Notes: generated by a model from the sequence alone, not told the origin. 64,000 nucleotides of DNA from Salinivirgaceae bacterium (GCA_017557785.1 JAFYYA010000086.1:62001-126000), one strand, 5' to 3'. Shown: positions 19,094 through 27,143, counted from the stretch's first letter. Program-made: numbers and translations.

Positions 19094-19176
19094 GCCACAT
19101 TGTGACAGCCCTACATTGTTTCGGACACACACAGTGTGTCCCTACGTTTGCGGACGCCACATTGTGACGTCCCTAC
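19094..19176. repeat. Three REP-like palindromic units ending CCCTAC
   Basis: The units lie at 19094-19114, 19122-19145 and 19151-19176. Each is an imperfect palindrome around CACA...TGTG, followed by the same CCCTAC tail. The first and third share CCACATTGTGAC. The middle unit has a perfect 8-bp stem, GGACACAC / GTGTGTCC. They resemble repetitive extragenic palindromes. Confidence 0.6.
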
Positions 19177-19217
19177 TTATACTTTACACTTTATACTTTA
19201 CACCCAATACCCAACAC
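19177..19217. repeat. Heptad repeat upstream of the FKBP gene
   Basis: TTATACT/TTACACT words alternate with period 7, then CCAATAC-CCAACAC. The last pair is the reverse complement of words in the 12.66-kb spacer, which links the two loci. Confidence 0.6.
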
Positions 19218-19218
19218 C

Positions 19219-20055
19219 TTAAATAAATATATCCCCATTCGTATCAATCCGCTTGTTCCAGTATCGAATCAGCAGAAAACCAAACAGCATTCCGCCAAGG
19301 TGTGCAAAGTGCGCCACGTTGTCGTTGGCTGCCGGGACAATTATCGCCATCAGTTCAATCAGACCGTAACCTAGCACAAACCATTTTGCCTTGATTGGGA
19401 TGGGCGGGAAGATTAGCATCAGTTGCACGTTGGGAAACATCATTCCGAAGGCCAGCAGCACACCGAATACCGCACCCGAAGCGCCTACCGTCGGCACGTT
19501 GACAAACTCGCCGAAAAGTTTTGTAGCCGTCTGCACAGCAAGTCCACGCAGTTGGGCGTTGTCGGGCGATGCCGAGTATTCGGTAATCAGGTCGTTCACC
19601 CATTTGGCGGGGTGGTCGAGATTGCTGCGGATGAGCCGCGTGAAAAGTTCGGGGTCGGGGGCGCTGATGAACGCTGCAATCTCATCGTGAAAACCAGCCA
19701 GCGTGACGTAGCCCACAACGTTTTGGCACAGCGCGGCACCGATGCCAGTCACCAGATAGAAAATCAGAAACCGCTTGCCGCCCCACACCTGCTCGAGCAC
19801 TCGTCCGAACATCACCAACGCAAACATATTGAAGAAGATATGCGCCACGTTGCCGTGCATGAACATGTAGGTAACTATCTGAATTGGTGAGAAATAGTCT
19901 GATTGGAAATTGTGCAGTGCCAGCCAGTTGCCGATGTCGACACCAAATTTTGCCGATATCAGTTGGTCGGCCAGAAAAACCACAATGTTTGCAATCAGCA
20001 GATTTTTGATGACAGGTGGCAAATTGCCGAACAACGGTGTTCTATATCCTTGCAT
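19219..20055 (-). CDS. Rhomboid-family intramembrane serine protease
   Basis: The 278-residue product has six or more hydrophobic segments and the rhomboid catalytic dyad: Ser194 in GASGAVFG and His252 in HFAHLGG. The MHGNVAHIFFNM segment (about 66-77) is the conserved second-helix motif. Rhomboids cleave transmembrane helices within the inner membrane. A hydrophilic insert of about 70 residues (115-185) separates helices. It starts 9 nt after the mutL stop, so it is in the mutL operon, but the substrate is unknown. Confidence 0.9.
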   Translation of the reverse strand: MQGYRTPLFGNLPPVIKNLLIANIVVFLADQLISAKFGVDIGNWLALHNFQSDYFSPIQIVTYMFMHGNVAHIFFNMFALVMFGRVLEQVWGGKRFLIFYLVTGIGAALCQNVVGYVTLAGFHDEIAAFISAPDPELFTRLIRSNLDHPAKWVNDLITEYSASPDNAQLRGLAVQTATKLFGEFVNVPTVGASGAVFGVLLAFGMMFPNVQLMLIFPPIPIKAKWFVLGYGLIELMAIIVPAANDNVAHFAHLGGMLFGFLLIRYWNKRIDTNGDIFI

Positions 20056-20064
20056 ATTAACTGT

Positions 20065-21924
20065 TTACTTAAATAATTTATCAATGTCGTCGTTGCTGAT
20101 GATGGCCAAAACGGGCCGCCCCGACGGCGTGTAATTGGGCATGCTGCAGGCAAAGAGCCGAGCGTTCAGGTCGGCCATCTCGTCCTGCGAGAGCGTCCGT
20201 CCGTAGCCGATGGCCATCTGCGACGCCAGCGATGCGGCAATGCTTTCGGTCATCGAGTCCTTCATGGCAATGTATTCTTCGCCAGTCAGCATCAGCATTG
20301 AGTTCACCCAGTCTTTCAGGTCTTTCTCGGGGAACGTGACGGGAACCGCCGACACAGAGAAACTGTTGCCGCCCAACTCGTTGATTTCGAAGCCAAGTTT
20401 CTCGAGTTCGGGAATCATTTGGCGGAACAGGTCAGTGTCCTTCAGGTTCAGGTCGAGCCGTTCGGGGTAGAGCAGCCGCTGCGACGCGCCTTCGTCGGTT
20501 GTGCGCTGCAGCATTTTCTCGAACAGAATGCGCTCGTGGGCGCGATGTTGGTCAATCACCATCAGCCCCGATTTGATGCTCGACAGAATGTATTTGCCCT
20601 TCAGTTGGAAGAACCTGCCCGATGGTGCTGCGGCCTGTCCGGCATCGGTTTCCAGATTGAGTTGCTGCTGAACGCTTTCGGTATTGCTTTGATTTTCAAG
20701 TTGATTATCGACGGTTGCCCGATTGTTTTCAAACTCGCTATAGAGTTTCTGCCAGTTGGTGTTGTCCGACATGCGGCTGCGGAAAGTGGCCTGATGCGTC
20801 GCCCCGTTGCCCTTGCTGCTCTCGAACGGATTGTAGCCCGCGTTGTAATGAATCTGCGGCGGCACAACCGTGTCCGATTTGCTGAAAGTGGGAATCTCAA
20901 TTCTGTTCTCAATGTCGAAATCGATGGCCGGCCCCACGCTGAACTTGCCCAGCGCTTCCTTCACGGTGCTCATCAGTATCGGCCACATGGCCTGCTCGTT
21001 CTCGAATTTTATCTCGGTTTTTGTGGGGTGGATGTTGATGTCGATGGTCGACGGGTCAACATCGATATAGATGAAAAACGTTGGATTTTTGCCAGCAGGC
21101 AGCAAGTTGTCATAGGCTCGCTGCACCGCGCGTGCAAATATTCCGTGCTTCATAAACCGATGATTGACAAAGAAATATTGGTCGGCCTTGGTTTTGGCGC
21201 ATTCGGGTGTGCCAACGTAGCCTTTTATTTTCGCCATCGATGTTTCCGACTCAATCGGCAGCAGATATTTGCTCATCGATTTGCCCGCCACGCCCAGAAT
21301 GCGGTTCATGGTGTTCGATGCCGACAGGTTCAGCATCACCACGCCGTTGTGTGTCAGCGACATCTCAATGTCGGGGTGAGCCAGCGCCACGCGGTAGAAC
21401 TCTTCGGTCACAAGCCCCATCTCGTAACTGTCCGATTTCAGAAACTTGCGGCGTGCAGGCACGTTGTAGAACAGATTCTTGACCATTATGTTGGTGCCGT
21501 TGGGGCAGGCGGTGGGCTCTTGCGTTTCCACTTCCGACCCCGACATCCGAATCAGCGTGCCCATCTCGTCGCCGTATTTGCGCGTGCGCATCTCAACGGT
21601 GGCAATGGCCACAATCGACGCCATGGCTTCACCGCGGAAGCCCATCGTCTGAATATCAAACAAATCCGATGCCTTTTGAATCTTCGATGTGGCGTGACGC
21701 TCGAAGCACATCCGAGCGTCGGTGGCCGACATTCCGCAGCCGTTGTCGATGACCTGCACGAGCGTTTTTCCCGCGTCCTTCACAATCACCTGTATTTTGG
21801 TTGCGCCAGCGTCGACCGAGTTCTCAACCAGTTCCTTAATCACCGAAGCCGGGCGTTGCACAACTTCACCGGCGGCAATTTGGTTGGCCACATGGTCGGG
21901 CAGAAGATTGATGATATCGGCCAT
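20065..21924 (-). CDS. mutL: DNA mismatch repair protein MutL
   Basis: MutL couples mismatch recognition by MutS to strand incision. The 619-residue product has an N-terminal GHKL ATPase (IAAGEVVQRPASVIKELVENSVDAGA at about 16-41, DNGCGM, GFRGEAMASI), a variable linker and a C-terminal dimerisation domain. At residue 458 it reads DQHRAHERILFE, close to the DQHA(x)2E(x)4E metal motif of endonuclease MutL, with Arg in place of Ala. A terminal SGRP resembles the CPHGRP element. Bacteroidota lack MutH, so an active nuclease is plausible. It sits 3 nt after a small membrane-protein gene and 9 nt before the rhomboid gene. Confidence 0.96.
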   Translation of the reverse strand: MADIINLLPDHVANQIAAGEVVQRPASVIKELVENSVDAGATKIQVIVKDAGKTLVQVIDNGCGMSATDARMCFERHATSKIQKASDLFDIQTMGFRGEAMASIVAIATVEMRTRKYGDEMGTLIRMSGSEVETQEPTACPNGTNIMVKNLFYNVPARRKFLKSDSYEMGLVTEEFYRVALAHPDIEMSLTHNGVVMLNLSASNTMNRILGVAGKSMSKYLLPIESETSMAKIKGYVGTPECAKTKADQYFFVNHRFMKHGIFARAVQRAYDNLLPAGKNPTFFIYIDVDPSTIDINIHPTKTEIKFENEQAMWPILMSTVKEALGKFSVGPAIDFDIENRIEIPTFSKSDTVVPPQIHYNAGYNPFESSKGNGATHQATFRSRMSDNTNWQKLYSEFENNRATVDNQLENQSNTESVQQQLNLETDAGQAAAPSGRFFQLKGKYILSSIKSGLMVIDQHRAHERILFEKMLQRTTDEGASQRLLYPERLDLNLKDTDLFRQMIPELEKLGFEINELGGNSFSVSAVPVTFPEKDLKDWVNSMLMLTGEEYIAMKDSMTESIAASLASQMAIGYGRTLSQDEMADLNARLFACSMPNYTPSGRPVLAIISNDDIDKLFK

Positions 21925-21927
21925 AGA

Positions 21928-22188
21928 TTATCGCAGAAAACGTTGTTGCAGAAAGAAATACACAGCCGCAAGCGCCAGAAAGATTATCAGCACGCGTTTG
22001 CTCGACTTCTGACGCTGCTTGCGGGCAAAATGAATGAAGTTTGGCGCTTCATCGTTGCTCTCGCCACGTTCGCTTCTCACTTCGCGCTCGATGCGCTCGT
22101 GCCGTTCGCGCCGTTTCTCGTCCTGCTCGTTGTAGAACAGCGGCTTATAATTGAACCGGCGTGTGCCGGGTAAACTGAAGAATGCCAT
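21928..22188 (-). CDS. Small conserved membrane-anchored protein upstream of mutL
   Basis: An 86-residue protein (from ATG 22188; another ATG lies at 22194). It has an N-terminal motif MAFFSLPGTRRFNYKPLFYN, a highly charged middle (RRERHERIEREVRSERGE) and one C-terminal hydrophobic helix (VLIIFLALAAVYFFL). Proteins of this layout beside mutL are seen across Bacteroidota, but no function is known to me. The topology suggests a cytoplasmic N-terminus tethered by a tail anchor. It is the first gene of the mutL-rhomboid operon. Confidence 0.7.
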   Translation of the reverse strand: MAFFSLPGTRRFNYKPLFYNEQDEKRRERHERIEREVRSERGESNDEAPNFIHFARKQRQKSSKRVLIIFLALAAVYFFLQQRFLR

Positions 22189-22211
22189 ACTCACATATTT
22201 TTTGTAATTGG

Positions 22212-22219
22212 CAAAGATA
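22212..22219 (-). promoter_or_regulatory. Candidate -7 box of the mutL operon
   Basis: The minus strand reads TATCTTTG, an exact TAnnTTTG match, 23 nt before the ATG at 22188. Period-7 repeats lie directly upstream. Confidence 0.5.
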
Positions 22220-22220
22220 A

Positions 22221-22241
22221 GTTATTAGTTGGAAGTTGAAA
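22221..22241. repeat. Short heptad repeat next to the mutL promoter
   Basis: GTTATTA-GTTGGAA-GTTGAAA is three period-7 units. Further degenerate words continue towards 22285. Confidence 0.5.
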
Positions 22242-22288
22242 GCGGACATTAGAATCCTTGTTCCAGGTTCCAATTCCCGAATAATTCA

Positions 22289-22296
22289 TATCTTTG
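22289..22296 (+). promoter_or_regulatory. Candidate -7 box in the AT-rich patch
   Basis: TATCTTTG matches TAnnTTTG exactly and faces the small frame at 22308 and the orphan gene at 22450. No -33 box is visible. Confidence 0.4.
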
Positions 22297-22307
22297 ATTT
22301 GCTGAAA

Positions 22308-22409
22308 ATGAAGCGACAACAAATATTACGAAAGTTTCTAATCATAAACTTTCAAGTAATACATGTAGAGTCAGGCATAAAGAAAGAAGCAAAGAAAAAG
22401 ACGACATAG
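22308..22409 (+). CDS. Possible 33-residue small protein or leader
   Basis: A 33-codon frame, starting MKRQQILRKFLIINF and ending in a lysine-rich tail, begins 12 nt after a TATCTTTG box. The message also contains a perfect hairpin, GAAAGTTT-loop-AAACTTTC (22330-22353). No homology is recognised, and it may equally be an untranslated leader of the next gene. Confidence 0.2.
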   Translation: MKRQQILRKFLIINFQVIHVESGIKKEAKKKTT

Positions 22410-22449
22410 ATGGATTGATAAATATAGGTTATTTAATTGAATTGTGATT

Positions 22450-23097
22450 ATGGTAAATATTGAAGATGTTTATTCGTATTTTAGTAAAGATGAGTTTTTT
22501 ACTACAGAGTACTATAAATTGAACCTATGGTACCATGGTGATATTACTAGTCTCTCTTATGGAGATCCGGAAATCAGTATGGCATTAGTTAAAAAAAATA
22601 AAGAGTTTTTTCGAATTCATAGAAATAGAAATAATGAATCTATAAAAAAGAAATATTTAAGTGAATTTGATGCCTGTCATGATTTTATTTTATTTGACTT
22701 TCTAAAGGATAAAATAAATGACGAAGCCTTTAGAATAGAATTAAAACAGAGATGTTTCTTTGACATGCACGTGACAAACATTGATTCTATAGATCAAATC
22801 TATAATATGTTTAGTTTATTTGGATTCCCGGATAAGTATATATCATCTAATAAAAATCCTCGTGAGAATACAATTATTGTAGATGCCTTTTCGGATAAAA
22901 TCACCGTAGATGTCGTGAAAAATAAGAGAATAAATATATGTACATTAGAAGGTACTCTAAATCAAAACTCAATGCTTTTATGGGTGATGGCATGTTTGTT
23001 TTGGAAATTGATGGAGTATAAGCAGGATCTACAGAATATTGGTATAATAGGAGATGATTATTTGGATTCTGATATATTGAGTTTCGTAAGAATATAA
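22450..23097 (+). CDS. Orphan hypothetical protein, AT-rich
   Basis: A 215-residue cytoplasmic-looking protein with no signal peptide and no recognised domain. It is rich in Asn, Lys, Asp and aromatics. Visible segments include YFSKDEFFTTEYYKLNLWYHGD at the start and WVMACLFWKLMEYKQDL near the end. Base composition is clearly more AT-rich than the flanking mutL and rpsT genes, which suggests recent acquisition. It stands alone between the mutL operon promoter and tRNA-Glu. Size and solitary position would fit an immunity or defence-associated protein, but nothing in the sequence shows that. Confidence 0.6.
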   Translation: MVNIEDVYSYFSKDEFFTTEYYKLNLWYHGDITSLSYGDPEISMALVKKNKEFFRIHRNRNNESIKKKYLSEFDACHDFILFDFLKDKINDEAFRIELKQRCFFDMHVTNIDSIDQIYNMFSLFGFPDKYISSNKNPRENTIIVDAFSDKITVDVVKNKRINICTLEGTLNQNSMLLWVMACLFWKLMEYKQDLQNIGIIGDDYLDSDILSFVRI

Positions 23098-23352
23098 TTG
23101 TCATTTGAATGCTATACCAGAAAGCATTCCTAAAAATTGTATAGCAAAACCGGATAACAAATAATCAATGAAAATCCCATAGCGGCAGAGTATAGAAGCG
23201 AATACAGGGAATCAGAAAGGTTAAAAAATGGTGGCTGAAAATATGTATCCACATAATATGCATATTTACAGAAAATTACAATTATTGGCTGATTGTTTCC
23301 ATTATTGCAAGCAAAAAAATGCCGCCGTGGTTTTTTATTAGAAAAATGTGTG
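23098..23352. other. AT-rich intergenic stretch with overlapping inverted repeats
   Basis: No gene is seen. GAATGCT (23107) can pair with AGCATTC about 9 nt later, while the overlapping GCTATAC can pair with GTATAGC near 23140. The result is two mutually exclusive hairpins after the orphan gene. Neither has a T-run. Confidence 0.35.
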
Positions 23353-23360
23353 TATATTTG
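23353..23360 (+). promoter_or_regulatory. Candidate -7 box of the tRNA-Glu/rpsT unit
   Basis: TATATTTG matches TAnnTTTG exactly, 44 nt before the tRNA. No strict TTTG lies at the -33 position, although a T-run does. Confidence 0.5.
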
Positions 23361-23404
23361 CACCGCTAAAATTCAAAGGGATTTAGCAAGTTCTTTTTTT
23401 TAAT

Positions 23405-23476
23405 GGTCGGTTCATCTAAGGGTTAGGATTCAAGATTTTCATTCTTGCCATAGGGGTTCGAATCCCCTACCGACTA
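23405..23476 (+). tRNA. tRNA-Glu (anticodon UUC)
   Basis: The acceptor arm GGTCGGT pairs with ACCGACT (first pair G-U). The anticodon stem CAAGA/TCTTG encloses a seven-base loop with TTC at 34-36. The T arm has GGTTCGAATCC. The discriminator is A and CCA is not encoded. It lies 25 nt before rpsT and may be co-transcribed. Confidence 0.95.
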
Positions 23477-23501
23477 CAGAATTTTTTAAAATATTAAAAC
23501 A

Positions 23502-23756
23502 ATGGCAAATCATAAGTCATCAGAGAAAAGGATTCGTCAGACTGAGACACGTAACGAACACAATAGGTATTATGCAAAGACAGCTCGTAATGCTGTCCGC
23601 GATTTGCGCGCAACAACTGTTAAAGCCGATGCAGAAGCAATGCTTCCGAAGGTAACAGCCATGCTCGACAAACTTGCAAAGAATAATATCATTCACAAGA
23701 ACAAAGCCTCTAACTTGAAATCAAGCTTGGCTTTGCACGTGAACGCATTGGCATAA
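23502..23756 (+). CDS. rpsT: 30S ribosomal protein S20
   Basis: An 84-residue basic helical protein that binds 16S rRNA in the body of the small subunit. It starts [22 protein letters not shown], a standard S20 opening, and ends with the helical segment [18 protein letters not shown]. Length is usual. It follows tRNA-Glu and precedes a terminator, so it is effectively monocistronic with the tRNA. Confidence 0.96.
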   Translation: MANHKSSEKRIRQTETRNEHNRYYAKTARNAVRDLRATTVKADAEAMLPKVTAMLDKLAKNNIIHKNKASNLKSSLALHVNALA

Positions 23757-23773
23757 GCCTAATTATAAAACGA

Positions 23774-23813
23774 TAAAAGAGCCTCTCGTCGTACAACGGG
23801 GGGCTTTTGTTGT
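23774..23813 (+). terminator. Terminator after rpsT
   Basis: AAAAGAGCCTCTCGT pairs imperfectly with ACGGGGGGCTTTT around a short loop and is followed by a T-rich tail. Confidence 0.65.
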
Positions 23814-23895
23814 TTACGGTGGATAAGATCGATTTTGCGAATACGATAATTGTAACATATTCATTTTCAATTCTTCAACTTTAAATTCGAAATCA

Positions 23896-24348
23896 ATGAA
23901 ACGCTTGCTTTTTATCTTGGCATGTTGTGTTGCCATCGCCGGTTGCAAATCATCATCGAACACCTCAAAAGTGTCTGAACCTAAAGGTCAAAGTTCGGCA
24001 ACAACGGCTGCAGCACCCAAAAAGAAATCGAAAGTTGAAGATTTCGACAAATTCTATGATCGTTTCCATGCCGACAGTGCATTCCAAATGTCACGCATCA
24101 AATTTCCGCTTAAAGGTGCCAGCACAAACCTTGACAAATCAACATCGTGGACACCGCAAAATTGGCAGATGCTTCGCACTCGCATTTACGATGTCGACAA
24201 AAACCAGTATAAAGTGAAATATTCAAAAACCGAAACATCGTTCACTCAGAAGGTGTGGGTTGATGGCGCCGGCTTCAGCAACGAATGTCGCTTTGAACTC
24301 GTTAATGGCAAATGGTTTTTGGTTTATATGAGCGACGAGAATATGTGA
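23896..24348 (+). CDS. Small lipoprotein, possibly DUF4348-like
   Basis: A 150-residue product with a lipoprotein signal: MKRLLFILACCVAIAGC, with Cys17 as the lipidation site. A Ser/Lys-rich linker follows, then a compact domain starting FDKFYDRFHADSAFQMSRIKFPL and ending W-x-V-D-x-A-G-F...GKWFLVYM. This pattern recalls Bacteroidota DUF4348 proteins, though the assignment is from memory and unconfirmed. Envelope location is likely and function unknown. It converges with lysA across a shared terminator. Confidence 0.7.
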   Translation: MKRLLFILACCVAIAGCKSSSNTSKVSEPKGQSSATTAAAPKKKSKVEDFDKFYDRFHADSAFQMSRIKFPLKGASTNLDKSTSWTPQNWQMLRTRIYDVDKNQYKVKYSKTETSFTQKVWVDGAGFSNECRFELVNGKWFLVYMSDENM

Positions 24349-24367
24349 TTGGTAAATTGTAGCAAAC

Positions 24368-24397
24368 AAAAACGGCAACCATTTGGCTGCCGTTTTT
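24368..24397. terminator. Bidirectional terminator between the lipoprotein and lysA
   Basis: AAAACGGCAACCA pairs with TGGCTGCCGTTTT with a single mismatch. T-runs on both strands suit the converging genes. Confidence 0.8.
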
Positions 24398-24418
24398 TGT
24401 TGCTATCTAAAAACTGAA

Positions 24419-25561
24419 TTACTTCGAAAAATACCCCTTCACCAAAGTCCTCAAGTTGTAGGTCGAAGCCATTGCCTCGCCATAAGCGCCAGCGGAACGG
24501 ATGGCCAGAAGGTCGCCGCGGTGGCAGCCTGCAAGGTCGATTGATTTTGCAAAGCAGTCCGATGACTCGCAGATTGGTCCCACAACATCGTACTTCTCTT
24601 CAGGCTCTGTGCTGCTGATGTTTTCAATCTTGTGCACAGCCTGATACAGCGCCGGACGGATAAGTTCGGTGAAACCTGCGTCAACAATTGCAAACTTCTT
24701 GTTGGTGCCGTTCTTCACATACAACACTTTGGTAATCAGGCTGCCGCATTGTGCCACAAGCGCGCGGCCCAATTCAAAGTGCAGTTGCTGTTTCGGGCGC
24801 AGTTTAAGCGTCTCGGCAAACACTTTGAAATATTCCTCAAATGTCGGAACAGGCTGTTTGTCGGGTTGCTCGTAGTTGACACCCAAGCCGCCGCCCACGT
24901 TGATGTGGTCAACAATGATGTTGCGGGCGTAGAACCATTCCTGAATCTCGTTCACGCGAATGCAAAGATTTCTAAAATCTTGCATATCAAGAATCTGCGA
25001 CCCAATATGGAAGTGCAGACCGATGAGCTCGATGTTCTTTGTTTGTTCCAAAACCTTAAGCACATCGTCCAAAGCCCACATATTGATGCCGAATTTGTTC
25101 TCTTCCAGGCCGGTAGTGATGTAATGGTGTGTCGAAGCGTGCACGTTCGGGTTGATTCGCAATGCGATGTGCGCTTTCTTGCCCATTTGTCCGGCAATCT
25201 GATTGATGACCTCAATCTCGGGAATCGATTCGCAGTTGAAGCAGAAAATATTGTTTTCCAATCCAATCTGAATCTCTTCGTCGCTCTTTCCGACACCGGC
25301 AAAGGCAATTTTTTCGGGTGCAATTCCGGCGGCAATGCTCTGCAGAATCTCGTTGCCGCTCACGCAGTCGGTGCCCAGACCGGCCTCACGCATACGGCGC
25401 AGAATCTCGATGTTGCCGTTGGCCTTCACGGCGTAGTGGATGTGGTAACCGTACTTGTCGGCCAGCGATTTCACTGTTTTCAGCGTTTGGTCGAGCAGTT
25501 GCGAGTCGTACCAGTAGAACGGTGTTTTCAGTCCGTCGAATTGTTTCAAATCGAAATTCAT
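24419..25561 (-). CDS. lysA: Diaminopimelate decarboxylase
   Basis: LysA is the PLP enzyme that makes L-lysine from meso-diaminopimelate, the last step of the pathway. The 380-residue product has the PLP lysine in HYAVKANGN (Lys46), the HIGSQI and GGGLGVNYE phosphate-binding motifs, ELGRALVAQCG, and the active-site CESSDCFAK. It is a little shorter than the common 400-420 residues but complete. It begins 6 nt after the lysC stop, so both belong to one lysine operon. Confidence 0.95.
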   Translation of the reverse strand: MNFDLKQFDGLKTPFYWYDSQLLDQTLKTVKSLADKYGYHIHYAVKANGNIEILRRMREAGLGTDCVSGNEILQSIAAGIAPEKIAFAGVGKSDEEIQIGLENNIFCFNCESIPEIEVINQIAGQMGKKAHIALRINPNVHASTHHYITTGLEENKFGINMWALDDVLKVLEQTKNIELIGLHFHIGSQILDMQDFRNLCIRVNEIQEWFYARNIIVDHINVGGGLGVNYEQPDKQPVPTFEEYFKVFAETLKLRPKQQLHFELGRALVAQCGSLITKVLYVKNGTNKKFAIVDAGFTELIRPALYQAVHKIENISSTEPEEKYDVVGPICESSDCFAKSIDLAGCHRGDLLAIRSAGAYGEAMASTYNLRTLVKGYFSK

Positions 25562-25567
25562 AGCGGA

Positions 25568-26881
25568 TTATTTTTCGTCGGTGAAGATATTGTGACTCAA
25601 ACTGTTAAGTGCCTGACTTTTGTATTCCGATTTCACAAGAACCGATACGTTGAAGTTGCTGCCGCCGTACGAAATCATTCTGATAGGAATGTCGTTCAAG
25701 GCCGACAGAATTGTTCCGCCGAAGCCCTTTGAATTCGAGTGCAAATCACCTACAACACAGATGATTACATAATCGCCTTCGGCCTCGACAGTGCCGTATT
25801 TGTGAAGTTCGTTCACAATCGGCTCAAGGTTTTTGGTGTTGTCGATGGTTACCGAAACGCCAACTTCCGAAGTGGTAATCATATCGATTGAAGTCTCGTA
25901 AGTCTCGAAAATCTCGAAAACTTTGCGCAGGAATCCGTGCGCCATAAGCATACGGTCGCTCTTGATTTTGATGGCAGTGATGCCGTCTTTGGCAGCGATG
26001 GCGCGGATTGGCACTTTTGGCACGTCCTTCTTGATTATTGTGCCCAAGGCCGACGGTTCCATTGTGTTTTTGATGCGCACCGGAATGTTGGCCAGTTTGG
26101 CGGGCATTACGCAGGTCGGGTGCAGAATCTTGGCACCGAAATAGGCCAGTTCGGCAGCCTCGTCGAACGAAAGTTCGGGAATCGAGTGGGTGTGCTCAAC
26201 AACGCGCGGGTCGTTGGTGTGCATACCGTCGATGTCGGTCCAGATGATGATTTCCTCGGCATTCACGGCCGCACCGATAATCGAAGCCGAATAGTCGGAA
26301 CCGCCACGCTGCAGGTTGTCGATATTACCCATTGCGTTGCGGCAGATAAATCCTTGAGTTATAATCAGGTAGTAGTCGCCGCATTGTTTCAGTTCGCGTT
26401 GCAGATTCTCACGGATATAGTAGTCGTCAGGCTCGCCGCTCTTGTCGATACGCATAAAGTTGAGCGCCGAAATCAGTTGCGACTGACGGCCGGTTTCCTG
26501 CAAGTGGTAATTCATTAAGGCTGTTGAGATTAACTCGCCTTGTGCAAGAATTTCCTTTTCCTCGAACATTGTGAACATATCGCGGGCGAACGAGCGAATG
26601 TGGCTGAAGTGACTTTTTATCAATTCAATACCCAACTCTTTGTATTTCTGCGTTGTAAACAATTCGTCAACCACTCCGAAGTATTTTTGCTCCAGTTGGC
26701 TGATTTTTTCGTTTGCGCCGTCGAAGTTCTTCTTATACAGATAACTTGCAATCTCAACCAATGCGTTTGTAGTGCCCGACATAGCCGACAGCACAACAAT
26801 TTTCGGTTTTCCGTCGTCGATAAGACGGGCGACTTCTCTGATGCGTTCGGGCGAACCAACCGAGGTTCCGCCAAATTTCAT
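25568..26881 (-). CDS. lysC: Aspartate kinase
   Basis: A monofunctional aspartokinase, the first step towards lysine, threonine, methionine and diaminopimelate. The 437-residue product opens with the kinase motif MKFGGTSVGSPERI, followed by LSAMSGTTN and the GGSDYSASIIGAAVNAEE aspartate-binding region. The C-terminal ACT pair contains TTSEVGVSVTID and the second ACT MISYGGSNFNVSVLV. ACT domains bind the feedback-inhibiting amino acid. The frame is open to a TTG at 26917, but ATG 26881 is the natural start. The 125-nt leader holds a terminator-like hairpin. It is the first gene of the lysC-lysA operon. Confidence 0.94.
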   Translation of the reverse strand: MKFGGTSVGSPERIREVARLIDDGKPKIVVLSAMSGTTNALVEIASYLYKKNFDGANEKISQLEQKYFGVVDELFTTQKYKELGIELIKSHFSHIRSFARDMFTMFEEKEILAQGELISTALMNYHLQETGRQSQLISALNFMRIDKSGEPDDYYIRENLQRELKQCGDYYLIITQGFICRNAMGNIDNLQRGGSDYSASIIGAAVNAEEIIIWTDIDGMHTNDPRVVEHTHSIPELSFDEAAELAYFGAKILHPTCVMPAKLANIPVRIKNTMEPSALGTIIKKDVPKVPIRAIAAKDGITAIKIKSDRMLMAHGFLRKVFEIFETYETSIDMITTSEVGVSVTIDNTKNLEPIVNELHKYGTVEAEGDYVIICVVGDLHSNSKGFGGTILSALNDIPIRMISYGGSNFNVSVLVKSEYKSQALNSLSHNIFTDEK

Positions 26882-26919
26882 TACTTGCACGATACTTTCG
26901 TTTTTTAAGGTTATCAAAT

Positions 26920-26946
26920 AAAAAAGCCGGGCGACTCGGTGTCCCC
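26920..26946 (-). promoter_or_regulatory. Terminator-like hairpin in the lysC leader (candidate attenuator)
   Basis: On the minus strand GGGGAC-ACCGA-GTC-G-CCC folds with one bulged G. GGC and six T follow, ending 39 nt before the lysC ATG. It lies downstream of the likely transcription start, so it could abort transcription before lysC. No strong leader peptide is visible. Confidence 0.5.
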
Positions 26947-27013
26947 AACTTTCAATCTTTCAGTCTGATAAACCGCGCCTGACGCCTTGTGCGCCAACGA
27001 TTTTCAGTGTGCG

Positions 27014-27021
27014 CAAAGATA
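27014..27021 (-). promoter_or_regulatory. Candidate -7 box of the lysC-lysA operon
   Basis: The minus strand reads TATCTTTG, an exact TAnnTTTG match. The start would be near 27006, giving a leader of about 125 nt that includes the hairpin at 26920-26946. Confidence 0.5.
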
Positions 27022-27143
27022 TTGGTTTTGCTATTATATATGGTGCGTGGGCGGATTTTACGAATTTCACTTACTGAATTAATTGTCGGTTATTTGATGG
27101 ATTGAAATCTTCTACATTTTCTGACTCTATGATTTGGCATAAA

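Noticed and set aside
20419..22173. 584-codon open frame antisense to mutL
   Set aside because: It is a shadow of the GC-biased codon use of mutL. It has no family match, no promoter, and is rich in His, Arg and Val as expected from reverse reading.
26881..27021. Lysine riboswitch upstream of lysC
   Set aside because: The leader is about 125 nt and lacks the five-helix layout of the lysine aptamer (about 170 nt or more).
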